Made by a program: the position numbers and the translations under genes. The notes under the pieces are model-generated. The model saw only the letters and a program-made list of their open reading frames with translations. It did no database searches and was not told the DNA's origin. Of a stretch of 64,000 nt of DNA, positions 27,247 to 35,117 are shown piece after piece. The DNA is from UTCHB3 sp964625575 (lineage in GTDB: Bacteria > Bacteroidota > Ignavibacteria > Ignavibacteriales > Ignavibacteriaceae): the NCBI GenBank assembly GCA_964625575.1, contig CAZVBQ010000015.1, positions 1-64,000 on the forward strand. The letters run 5' to 3'. Every line of letters begins with the position of its first letter. Within the stretch, counting starts at the first letter, position 1.

Positions 27247-28254
27247 TCACACTCCTTCGGCAAGCCGGATCTTGCTTACTGACTCTTCAATTTTCTCGCC
27301 TATCATGTGGGCCACCCTGAGGGCTTTCAGGCCGTCTTCGCCGGAAACCACGGGTTCTGTACGTTCAGCGACTGCTTTGATGAAAAGCGAGAGCTCATAC
27401 TCAAGCGCGTTCACCTTCGGGGCTTCCGCCTGCTCGTAGACAATGCTTTTCGCGTTTTCTCCGACACCAATTGTGCCAAAAGAGAACGCGGCACTGGTTT
27501 TGTCACCGGGAGAAACGAGTCTGTATATCTCTGTAGTGCCGGTGTTAAAATCAAGCGTGATGTAATTATCTTTCTGAAACAGCTTCATTTTCCTCATTTT
27601 TTTTTGGGAGATGCGGCTCGCGGTAACCACTGCCACCGCTCCATTCGCAAACTCCAGTCGGCAGTTCGCTATATCTGTTGTGGGTGAAACCACTGCGATT
27701 CCAGATGCATCAACTTTCACCACTTCACTTTTCACAAGACTAAGAATAATGTCGATATCGTGGATCATAAGATCGAGGACAACGGCAACATCCGTTCCCC
27801 GCGGATTAAACTGGGCGAGACGGTCGGTCTGTATAAATTTCGGATTGAGGTTGTAACCTTCAACCGCGAGAATGGCAGGATTAAATCTTTCAATATGCCC
27901 CACCTGAATTATTTTCCCCTTCGAACGGGCAAAAGCCACAAGCTTTTCGGCTTCGTCGATTGTGGCGGTGACCGGTTTTTCAATGAACACATCAAGACCG
28001 GCCTCAAGGCACTGCATTGCCACTTCATAATGCGCGGTGGTTGTCACCGCTATTGAGACCGCCTCACATTCCTTCGCGAGAGAATCGATGGTTTCAAAAG
28101 CTTTTACGCCATACTCTGAGGCACATGCTCCGGCTTTCTCAGGTGATGAGTCATAGACACCCGCCAGTTCAGCCTGTTCAATATTCTTTAACATCTTGAC
28201 GTGCAGGCTGCCAAGATGGCCGGTGCCGATTACACCTGTCTTTATTTTTTTCAT
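27247..28254 (-). CDS. Gfo/Idh/MocA-family NAD(P)-dependent oxidoreductase
   Basis: A 335-residue oxidoreductase with an N-terminal Rossmann domain (GVIGTGHLGSLH) and the family motif EKPVTATIDEAE. The C-terminal alpha/beta domain includes DLMIHDIDIIL. Members act on sugars or nucleotide sugars. Its 9-bp spacing to lptD suggests a role in LPS sugar biosynthesis, for example a UDP-GlcNAc 3-dehydrogenase of the GnnA type, but no GnnB aminotransferase is adjacent and the substrate is not proven. Confidence 0.85.
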   Translation of the reverse strand: MKKIKTGVIGTGHLGSLHVKMLKNIEQAELAGVYDSSPEKAGACASEYGVKAFETIDSLAKECEAVSIAVTTTAHYEVAMQCLEAGLDVFIEKPVTATIDEAEKLVAFARSKGKIIQVGHIERFNPAILAVEGYNLNPKFIQTDRLAQFNPRGTDVAVVLDLMIHDIDIILSLVKSEVVKVDASGIAVVSPTTDIANCRLEFANGAVAVVTASRISQKKMRKMKLFQKDNYITLDFNTGTTEIYRLVSPGDKTSAAFSFGTIGVGENAKSIVYEQAEAPKVNALEYELSLFIKAVAERTEPVVSGEDGLKALRVAHMIGEKIEESVSKIRLAEGV

Positions 28255-28419
28255 GATTGAGATTCGGATATTGTTGGGGAAAGCGACAAGAGAGATTCAG
28301 GGGCGTGAACCGTGGATGACCGTTCACACCCTTTGATCATATGAATTGATTCTATCACAGACCGTCTCTCCCGTCCCGGGGCCGTGGCGATCATGTGACT
28401 TCCTGAAAGCGAGCGGGAA

Positions 28420-28662
28420 CTATTGTTCCTGTATCTCGACACACTTAATGGATGGATAAGGAATGAAGATCCGGACCACTTCGCCGTTCTCACGTTCATT
28501 TTTCAGAAGCAGGCCATCCTCGTACGCGCCCTCCAGTTTTCCCATTTTAAAAACTATCTCATATACCGGCTGATTTGAATAGGTATCAGCAACGAGGCCG
28601 TAGTTTTCAAACATGGTGACATGGAGCGATTTTCCTCTGAATTGTGTCCAGTCAAATTTCAT
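28420..28662 (-). CDS. Small conserved-looking protein of unknown function
   Basis: This 80-residue protein (MKFDWTQFRGK ... IKCVEIQEQ) starts 11 bases after a clear AGGAGT on the minus strand and has normal codon use. It is predicted to be a small beta-rich soluble protein without signal peptide or membrane segment. I do not recognise a family. It lies between the Rbn-like gene and the Gfo/Idh gene, separated from the latter by about 165 bp in which I see no other gene. Confidence 0.65.
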   Translation of the reverse strand: MKFDWTQFRGKSLHVTMFENYGLVADTYSNQPVYEIVFKMGKLEGAYEDGLLLKNERENGEVVRIFIPYPSIKCVEIQEQ

Positions 28663-28775
28663 AGATCAAAAGACTCCTAATTAAGCAAACTTTTTAATAA
28701 CAAACATTTAATATAGCAAATGTTGGGATTCTCCGCAAAACGATTATAGGTGAATTGGCTCCGAAATCGCGTTTT

Positions 28776-29828
28776 TTACCTGAAGTTTGTCTGGTCGTCA
28801 AGCCAGCGCATCACCTTGTCTACAGCTTTATGATTCGAGTGTTTCTGTTTTACCTGAATATTATCATCATAGAGCCTGGCAAGCTCTGCCCCGATTATAA
28901 ACACCATATTCGTGTAGTATATCCAGAATGCGATCACAATAAGAAGCGAGTATGTACCATATATCTGCCCAAACGAAGCGATGTTGTTGATGTAGTAACC
29001 AAAAGCGAATTTTGCGAGAATCCAAAGCCCTGAGGCGACCACTGCTCCGAGCAGAAGCGATATCTTCCTTATCTTTTTCGCAGGAACTATCCTGTAAAAG
29101 AAGTAGAACAATATAAATATGGAAAGGAAAGAGACCGCTATCGTGAAGGTATCCTTGAGGAAAACCGAATCCAACAATCCCAGAAAAGGCATCTCCATCG
29201 CCACTTTTCTAACCACTGCAAGTATCGGGATGATAAGAAATATCGCGAAAAAGATCACTATCATTAAAAGTATCAGGAGGAAATCGAACAGTTTGGAGAT
29301 AATGATGTTTCTCTCCTCAGGCACGTCAAAAACCGTGTGAAGCACTGTTCTGATACTCGAAAAGAATCCTGACGCGGCAAATAAAAGCGCGCTGAAACCG
29401 ATAATTCCGGCGACATTTCTGTATTCAACAAGCTCTTCGATCCTCCCCCCTATGAGGGTCTTTGCGAATTCCGCGTAGTCCTGATATGGGATCAATGCAT
29501 CGATGAATGTATTTATCCTCCCGACAAATTCAACTGAAGAGAGGAAGTTTCCAAGTATAAAGAACATTATGAGCGTAATTGGTATTATGCAAAGGAACAG
29601 CGAGAATGAGAGCGCGCCTGAAAAAAGGAACACATGATGCTGATCGAACCTCTCGATGAACTTCAGAATCCAGTCACAATATACCTTGTACAACCTGTTT
29701 GTCAGGTTATAGGTCCGGTCACTTTTAAACATATCCCTGGTGAACCTGAATTCACCATCGATCATTTTTCCCAGGGCTGTAAAAAAAGGACCGAGCGTCC
29801 TATGCCATAATTTCCTGAATAGTATCAT
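28776..29828 (-). CDS. YihY/virulence factor BrkB-family membrane protein
   Basis: A 350-residue inner-membrane protein with about six hydrophobic segments and the family features GALSFSLFLCIIPITL and YSLLIVIAFWIYYTNMVFIIGAEL. The family was once called RNase BN but is a membrane protein of unclear transport role. The ATG lies inside purL, overlapping by 29 bp. A later start (Met22) would remove the overlap but cost a conserved N-terminal stretch. Confidence 0.88.
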   Translation of the reverse strand: MILFRKLWHRTLGPFFTALGKMIDGEFRFTRDMFKSDRTYNLTNRLYKVYCDWILKFIERFDQHHVFLFSGALSFSLFLCIIPITLIMFFILGNFLSSVEFVGRINTFIDALIPYQDYAEFAKTLIGGRIEELVEYRNVAGIIGFSALLFAASGFFSSIRTVLHTVFDVPEERNIIISKLFDFLLILLMIVIFFAIFLIIPILAVVRKVAMEMPFLGLLDSVFLKDTFTIAVSFLSIFILFYFFYRIVPAKKIRKISLLLGAVVASGLWILAKFAFGYYINNIASFGQIYGTYSLLIVIAFWIYYTNMVFIIGAELARLYDDNIQVKQKHSNHKAVDKVMRWLDDQTNFR

Positions 29829-32016
29829 AATATTTCTTTTTTAATTCTGTCAGATCCAGTATCAGATCATTAACTATAAGCGCGTCACCACCGGTTGTAC
29901 CGATTGCCCCGACAGGGACACCGTGCTTAACCGCGATCGCTTCAAATCTCTCCCTTTCAGTCCCCGGGATCGAGAAGATTATGCGCCCTTGCGACTCGGA
30001 GAACAGCGCGAAATCTGCCCGTGAACCTGACAACTGCACTTCCGCGCCGACCGGTTTGCCCCCTCCTGTTATACAGCACTCGGCAAGGGCGGTCACTATA
30101 CCCCCTTCTGAAATGTCGTGGGCGGAGTTTACAATCCCCTCTCTTATCACCTCAAGCGTGAACGCTTGCAATTTTTTCTCCTTCGCGAGATCGCAACGCG
30201 GAGGAAGCCCCGTTACCAGACCGTGGATGACTTTAAGGTACTCTGAACCACCGATTTCTTCACGGTCTTCTCCGGCGACAATAATGAGGTCACCCTCATT
30301 TTTGAAACTCATGCCGGTGATATGCTTCTGATCTTCGATCAGACCCAGCATCCCGATAACTGGTGTCGGGTAGACCGCCGAAGTGGGTGATTCGTTGTAA
30401 AATGATACATTTCCACCGGTTACCGGGGTTTCGAAGTGGCTGCAAGCCTCTCCAATTCCGGCGACGGCCTCTTTGAATTGCCAGTAGATCTCCGGTTTAT
30501 AAGGGTTGCCGAAATTCAAGCAGTTGGTGATCGCTAAGGGAAGTGCTCCCGTACAAACCACATTTCTTGCGGCCTCTGCCACTGCTGTTTTACCCCCTTC
30601 CCTTGGATCGAGATAAACAAACCTTGAATTGCAGTCCGTTTTAACTGCTATGGCTTTGTTGGTTTCCTTTATTCTTATCACCGCGGCATCTGCTGCGCCC
30701 GGGCCCGCGACCGTATTGGTTCTTACCATACTGTCGTATTGCCTGTAAACCCATTTTTTCGAGGCAATGTTCGGTGAAGAGATCACTTTTAGCACTGACT
30801 CTTTAAGATCATCCGGTCGAGGAAGCGCTTTCAGATCAAAATTACCGGTTTCGTCAAGGTAAGCCGGACGTTTGGTCTCCCTGTCATATTGAGGTGCCCC
30901 GCCACCCAGAACGAGATCATGCGGATCAAGCACCGCCTTCACTTCTCCCTGGTAACTTACTTTTACAATACGGTCTTTTGTGACCACTCCAATGGTCTCA
31001 CAATGAAGGTCCCATTTCTCAAAAACTTCCTTGACCTCTTTTTCAAACTCTTTTTTCGCCACAACGAGCATTCGTTCCTGACTTTCAGAAAGCATGATCT
31101 CATAGGCGGTCATTCCGGTTTCACGAAGTGGTACTTTTGAGAGATCTATCTCCATGCCGTGATTCCCCTTCGCGCTCATTTCCGTGGTTGAGCAGGAGAT
31201 CCCTGCCGCTCCCATATCCTGGATACCTACAATATATCCCTTCCTTATCACCTCGAGGGTGGCTTCAAGAAGGAGTTTTTCAGTGAAAGGGTCGCCCACC
31301 TGTACAGATGGCCTCTTTGCTTCACTTTTTTCAGATATTTCTTCAGAGGCAAATGTTGCCCCGTGGATACCGTCACGTCCGGTTGATGATCCGACAATTA
31401 TAACGGGATTTCCCTCACCTTCGGCAGTGGCCGAGGCGGTCACACCATGCTTCACTATCCCCACCGCCATGGCGTTAACCAAAGGGTTGCCCTGATAGCT
31501 TTCATCAAAGTAAACCTCTCCGGCGACGGTAGGCACACCGAAGCAGTTGCCGTAGTCGGCAATACCTTCAACAACACCGTTGAACAGGAAGCGTGTTCTG
31601 GCGTCTTCAAGTGAGCCGAATCTCAGTGAGTTAAGCGCGGCTATCGGTCTTGCTCCCATGGTGAAGATATCCCTGAGAATTCCACCCACACCTGTTGCCG
31701 CCCCTTGGTAAGGTTCAACGGCAGAAGGATGATTATGACTCTCTATTTTAAAGGCTATCGCGTATCCGTCGCCGATATCAACGAGCCCGGCATTTTCCTC
31801 GCCGGCACCAACCAACAGCCTTCCGCCACTTCTCGGGAGGGTTTTCAGAACTTTGATGGAATTTTTGTATGAGCAATGTTCGCTCCACATCACGCTAAAA
31901 ATTCCCAACTCGGTAAAGTTCGGCACCCTTCCGAGGCGTTTGCAAATTTCATCAAATTCTTCACGGGTCAGACCGTGCTCTATCGCCAATTCAAGGGTTA
32001 CTTCCGGTTCTTTCAT
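29800..32016 (-). CDS. purL: Phosphoribosylformylglycinamidine synthase II
   Basis: The small PurL of de novo purine synthesis: it converts FGAR to FGAM with ATP, using ammonia channelled from PurQ with PurS. The 738-residue length matches the three-subunit form. Recognisable segments include FSVMWSEHCSYKNS near the N-terminus, AFKIESHNHPSAVEP with the active-site His, and the C-terminal AHDISEGGIVTALAE. purS and purQ are not in the window. Confidence 0.97.
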   Translation of the reverse strand: MKEPEVTLELAIEHGLTREEFDEICKRLGRVPNFTELGIFSVMWSEHCSYKNSIKVLKTLPRSGGRLLVGAGEENAGLVDIGDGYAIAFKIESHNHPSAVEPYQGAATGVGGILRDIFTMGARPIAALNSLRFGSLEDARTRFLFNGVVEGIADYGNCFGVPTVAGEVYFDESYQGNPLVNAMAVGIVKHGVTASATAEGEGNPVIIVGSSTGRDGIHGATFASEEISEKSEAKRPSVQVGDPFTEKLLLEATLEVIRKGYIVGIQDMGAAGISCSTTEMSAKGNHGMEIDLSKVPLRETGMTAYEIMLSESQERMLVVAKKEFEKEVKEVFEKWDLHCETIGVVTKDRIVKVSYQGEVKAVLDPHDLVLGGGAPQYDRETKRPAYLDETGNFDLKALPRPDDLKESVLKVISSPNIASKKWVYRQYDSMVRTNTVAGPGAADAAVIRIKETNKAIAVKTDCNSRFVYLDPREGGKTAVAEAARNVVCTGALPLAITNCLNFGNPYKPEIYWQFKEAVAGIGEACSHFETPVTGGNVSFYNESPTSAVYPTPVIGMLGLIEDQKHITGMSFKNEGDLIIVAGEDREEIGGSEYLKVIHGLVTGLPPRCDLAKEKKLQAFTLEVIREGIVNSAHDISEGGIVTALAECCITGGGKPVGAEVQLSGSRADFALFSESQGRIIFSIPGTERERFEAIAVKHGVPVGAIGTTGGDALIVNDLILDLTELKKKYYDTIQEIMA

Positions 32017-32051
32017 TTAAAATCTCTTAAGTTTAATCATATAATCGGTTG

Positions 32052-32738
32052 TTATCCCAGATATTCCTGCCAGATCTTGTATAATTGATATGTAGCGTAA
32101 ATATCCCGTCCGCAATATTCCGCTATCTCCTTTATCTTTCCTTCGCCATAGAGGTTTTTAACCTCTGAACCCGAAACTTCTTTTGATTTGGGGGTTTTTA
32201 TGCCGAAACTGTGGCAATAAAAATCGAGATTGAATCTCCTGAAACCACCGTAAAACGAAAGCTGCTCTAAAAGGTCGAGGTGACTTGAACTGTCAAACCT
32301 GTTCCCCATCAACTTCTTTGAGGGTTTTATTCCGAGCATGGCTGACCGAAGAAGAAGGAAGGGGACATCGAATCCGCGCCCGTTGAATGAAATTAACTGG
32401 TCAACCCGGCTTACGAATTCCCAAAACTTTATCAGAATTTCCTTCTCGGGAATCCCTTTGAACTGGAAACCCGTTTCTTCCGAGGTCCACACTTCTTCAG
32501 TTGGGTTCTCGTAAAAGACATAGCCTTTCTCCTGCTCCACGTAGTACATCCCGATAACCACGACTTTTGCCGTGAATGGATAGAGGGCGATCCAGTCTTT
32601 CAACTCTTCCCTCTTTTTTTCCTTTTCTTCGGGGGTTTTTTCTTTTTCCGCGTCGCGGAGAAGATATTCCTGTTGACTTGGAGCCAGAGAGTCCCACGGG
32701 ACCCCGACAGTCTCAATGTCGAATACGAGCCGCTTCAT
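32052..32738 (-). CDS. DEDD-type 3'-5' exonuclease (PolB-like RNase H fold)
   Basis: A 228-residue predicted exonuclease. Motif I is FDIET with the first two acidic residues, motif II FNGRGFDVPFL and motif III YCGRDIYATYQLY. It belongs to the predicted 3'-5' exonucleases related to the PolB proofreading domain (RNase_H_2 type). A charged insertion of about 25 residues (EKEKTPEEKEKKREELK) follows motif I. Its start codon overlaps the thioesterase stop by one base. Confidence 0.85.
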   Translation of the reverse strand: MKRLVFDIETVGVPWDSLAPSQQEYLLRDAEKEKTPEEKEKKREELKDWIALYPFTAKVVVIGMYYVEQEKGYVFYENPTEEVWTSEETGFQFKGIPEKEILIKFWEFVSRVDQLISFNGRGFDVPFLLLRSAMLGIKPSKKLMGNRFDSSSHLDLLEQLSFYGGFRRFNLDFYCHSFGIKTPKSKEVSGSEVKNLYGEGKIKEIAEYCGRDIYATYQLYKIWQEYLG

Positions 32739-33196
32739 TATTTTACTCCTCGTTCAAATTTGCGTTTTTCGAAGGCTTCAACTTTCTTTACAAAATCTTC
32801 ACTTAACGGATGAGAGCGACCTGTTTTCTGATCAACCTGCGCCACAACGCCCGATCCGTCAACCACCACATCGCCCGTCGCAACGTCAACTATCACATGC
32901 TCAAATCCATAAGATGAATTGCCAATATATGAAATTCTTGTGTAAACGTTCAGTTCGTCATCATAGCGTGAGTGTCTGCGGTAATTGATCTCATTGCGCA
33001 CCATAAAGAAATTGTAGCCGTCGCTGAACAGCCCTCCGGGAGGGAGCATCCCCGCCTCTTTGATGTACTCAAGCCGCGACTGCTCAAAATAAGAAACGTA
33101 AACAGCGTTATTGCAGACCCCAAGCATGTCAACTTCCTGAAAACGCACCCTGAGGTTTGTTACATGGTAAAATTTATGACCTTTGTGTTCAAACAT
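32738..33196 (-). CDS. 4HBT-family hotdog acyl-CoA thioesterase
   Basis: A 152-residue hotdog-fold protein with VDMLGVCNNAVYVSYFEQSR, the 4-hydroxybenzoyl-CoA/YbgC-type active-site helix region. The exact acyl-CoA substrate is unknown. It sits 1 bp after the threonine aldolase gene and overlaps the exonuclease by one base, so all three are co-transcribed. Confidence 0.88.
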   Translation of the reverse strand: MFEHKGHKFYHVTNLRVRFQEVDMLGVCNNAVYVSYFEQSRLEYIKEAGMLPPGGLFSDGYNFFMVRNEINYRRHSRYDDELNVYTRISYIGNSSYGFEHVIVDVATGDVVVDGSGVVAQVDQKTGRSHPLSEDFVKKVEAFEKRKFERGVK

Positions 33197-33197
33197 C

Positions 33198-34220
33198 TCA
33201 GATCCTGCTTAATATTTCAATCGCGTTTTTAATATCTGTCTGATCTGCGTCAAGGTGCGTGATCGCCCTGACAGTGCCGACAGGTCCGCCGCTCAACCGG
33301 AGCCCTTTCTTTTCACATTCCGCCATAACCTGTTCAGGTGATTTGGAAGTGTGGCTGAAAAGCAAAATATTTGTCTGAACCGCCCCCGCGTCAATCTTGA
33401 ATTGTGGCATGTCAGCGATCGCCGCGGCGAGCGTCCGGGCGTTGGCATGATCCTCTGCCATTCTTTCAATGTTGTGCTTAAGAGCGTACATTCCCGCGGC
33501 GGCAAGAATCCCCACTTGACGGGTACCGCCACCCCACGCCTTCCTGAACCGGAATGCTTCCTTTATAAAATCACGGCTTCCGGCGATCACTGAACCAATC
33601 GGGGCGCCAAGTCCTTTCGAAAGGCAAGCGGAGACTGAGTCGAACTTTGAAGTGATCTCTTTTGGTTTAACACCCAGAAAAACTGCAGCATTCCAAACAC
33701 GCGCTCCATCAAGATGATAGATCAACCCCTTCTGCTTTACTTCTTTCCGCAAAGCTTCAAGCCGGTCAAGCGTGTAAACCTTCCCCATCCTTCTGTTATG
33801 AGTGTTCTCTACGGCAACAACTTTTGTTCTCGGCATATAATATGCCTCAACCGGCCTGATCGCTGGGGCGATATTTTCAGGGGTGAGAATTCCGTCAGGG
33901 GTAAAAACGGGGAAAAGTTGCAGACCGCTTAAAACCGCCGGTGAACCCGATTCGTAATAGAATATGTGCGATTCCGCGTCACAGATCACCTCATCATGCG
34001 GTTGTGTATGGGTTTTAAGGCAGAGCTGGTTTCCCATAACCCCGCTGAAAACAAACAGCGCGGCTTCAAATCCCAACAGGTCAGCGGCGTATTCCTGGAA
34101 CTCATTTACTGTGGGGTCTTCATTAAATACATCGTCACCCACTTCTGCTTCATACATCGCCTTTCTCATCCCGGGTGAAGGCTTCGTCACAGTATCACTT
34201 CTAAGATCAATAATTTTCAA
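33198..34220 (-). CDS. ltaE: Low-specificity L-threonine aldolase
   Basis: A 340-residue PLP enzyme of the beta-eliminating lyase family, cleaving threonine or allo-threonine to glycine and acetaldehyde. The start DLRSDTVTKPS is diagnostic, and the cofactor lysine lies in SVSACLSKGLGAPIGS. GDDVFNEDPTVN is also typical. It is the first gene of a same-strand run reaching down to the Rbn-like gene. The acetaldehyde it yields could feed the acylating aldehyde dehydrogenase encoded at 46.6 kb, which is speculation. Confidence 0.93.
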   Translation of the reverse strand: MKIIDLRSDTVTKPSPGMRKAMYEAEVGDDVFNEDPTVNEFQEYAADLLGFEAALFVFSGVMGNQLCLKTHTQPHDEVICDAESHIFYYESGSPAVLSGLQLFPVFTPDGILTPENIAPAIRPVEAYYMPRTKVVAVENTHNRRMGKVYTLDRLEALRKEVKQKGLIYHLDGARVWNAAVFLGVKPKEITSKFDSVSACLSKGLGAPIGSVIAGSRDFIKEAFRFRKAWGGGTRQVGILAAAGMYALKHNIERMAEDHANARTLAAAIADMPQFKIDAGAVQTNILLFSHTSKSPEQVMAECEKKGLRLSGGPVGTVRAITHLDADQTDIKNAIEILSRI

Positions 34221-34395
34221 TTTTTATTCCAAATTGCTCAATAATCATGATTCAAAAATACCATTTTTTATCTTACCCGGGGTTCCGTAATTGGATTCCC
34301 TGCCCCGTGAGCAGCCTTGTTTTTTCATCAGGTGAATCGAATTCATTGACGGAAATCACGTCCCCATCGAAATTATTTGCCGTTTATCAATAAAT

Positions 34396-34428
34396 TTTGC
34401 TTATCGGTTCTTCCTTGTATTATATTTG
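34396..34428 (+). promoter_or_regulatory. Full Bacteroidota-type promoter match
   Basis: TTTG at 34396-34399 and TATATTTG at 34421-34428 are 21 bp apart, close to the Bacteroidota consensus TTTG-N19-TAnnTTTG. Transcription from here would give a leader of about 175 nt before the ATG at 34610. The nearer TACATTTG at 34544 would give a leader of about 50 nt. Confidence 0.55.
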
Positions 34429-34560
34429 CATTGTACAAAGTACACATTTTTTTAAGAGTGTACATTTAAGTGGACACAACATTAAACTTTTTGACTATTA
34501 GAAACGTCTAAAATTAATAAAAGGCGACAATTAGAGATTTTTATACATTTGGCACGGTAA

Positions 34561-34592
34561 TTGTATCAGTTTATTCGAATGAAGTGATACAA
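34561..34592 (+). promoter_or_regulatory. 8-bp inverted repeat in the leader of the sorting-domain gene
   Basis: TTGTATCA (34561-34568) and TGATACAA (34585-34592) are perfect inverted repeats with a 16-bp spacer, just downstream of the TACATTTG box and 17 bases before the ATG. This fits an operator or a 5'-leader hairpin; nothing identifies the regulator. Confidence 0.45.
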
Positions 34593-34609
34593 ACTGCAAA
34601 GGTTTTAAG

Positions 34610-34987
34610 ATGAAAAGATTATTAACAGTTTTGGTTTTGGCAGTAACATTGGTCGCTATGGCGATGCCTGCAATATTGAGAACAGAGAAGTTGGCAGTGC
34701 AGAAGACACCGGGAGACAATCCCCGTGCGTTTGTACTTGAGCAGAACTATCCGAACCCGTTCAACCCGGAGACGAATATCAGCTACCACCTCCCTTCTGC
34801 CGGTCAGGTTCGCTTGTCAGTTTACAATCTCCTCGGAGTTGAAGTGGCGGTTCTCGTCGATGAATTTCAGTCGGCCGGCACCTACAATATCAAGTTCAAC
34901 GCGGGGTCGCTTCAGTCGGGTGTTTATCTTTACAAGATCAAGATGGGTAACACAACCCTTACCCGGAAAATGACCTACCTTAAGTAA
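34610..34987 (+). CDS. Signal peptide plus type IX sorting domain, no cargo domain
   Basis: A 125-residue protein. Residues 1-22 are a signal peptide (MKRLLTVLVLAVTLVAMAMP). A linker of about 20 residues follows, and from residue 42 the whole protein is one C-terminal sorting domain: VLEQNYPNPFNPETNISY ... GVYLYKIKMGNTTLTRKM. The same domain normally sits at the end of large exported proteins such as the subtilases here. No catalytic or binding module is present. It has its own promoter region and a strong terminator, so it is an independent gene rather than a fragment. It may be a surface polymer subunit, a decoy for the secretion machinery or a remnant. Confidence 0.8.
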   Translation: MKRLLTVLVLAVTLVAMAMPAILRTEKLAVQKTPGDNPRAFVLEQNYPNPFNPETNISYHLPSAGQVRLSVYNLLGVEVAVLVDEFQSAGTYNIKFNAGSLQSGVYLYKIKMGNTTLTRKMTYLK

Positions 34988-35013
34988 CCGGTCCACTTCT
35001 TCAACAATTTTTT

Positions 35014-35047
35014 AAGAGGCTGTCTCAAAAGGACAGCCTCTTTTTTT
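35014..35047 (+). terminator. Strong intrinsic terminator
   Basis: Arms 35014-35024 and 35032-35042 form an 11-bp stem (core GAGGCTGTC/GACAGCCTC) with a 7-nt loop, followed by seven T residues through 35047. It ends the transcript of the sorting-domain gene. Confidence 0.92.
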
Positions 35048-35117
35048 ATTGCCTCTTTTATATCATCGAATAAATCGGTAATTTTACACTGAAAATTATC
35101 CCACAACAGGTTACGGA

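Larger units (their letters stand above)
34221..34609. other. 389-bp AT-rich intergenic regulatory region
   Basis: No gene is visible. It contains one full Bacteroidota-type promoter match (34396-34428), a second TAnnTTTG box at 34544-34551 (TACATTTG) and an 8-bp inverted repeat at 34561-34592. It serves the divergent threonine aldolase and the small sorting-domain protein. Confidence 0.7.

Noticed and set aside
28251..28499. 82-residue open frame on the minus strand between the Gfo/Idh gene and the small unknown gene
   Set aside because: It overlaps the well-supported 80-residue gene, is Ser/Arg-rich, has no Shine-Dalgarno and shows no recognisable motif.
50..34464. Shared TGTACACTC with nearby TTAAAA at 50-58 (plus) and 34464-34456 (minus)
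   Set aside because: Two occurrences of a 9-mer with loosely spaced flanks are too weak to call a repeat or regulator site.
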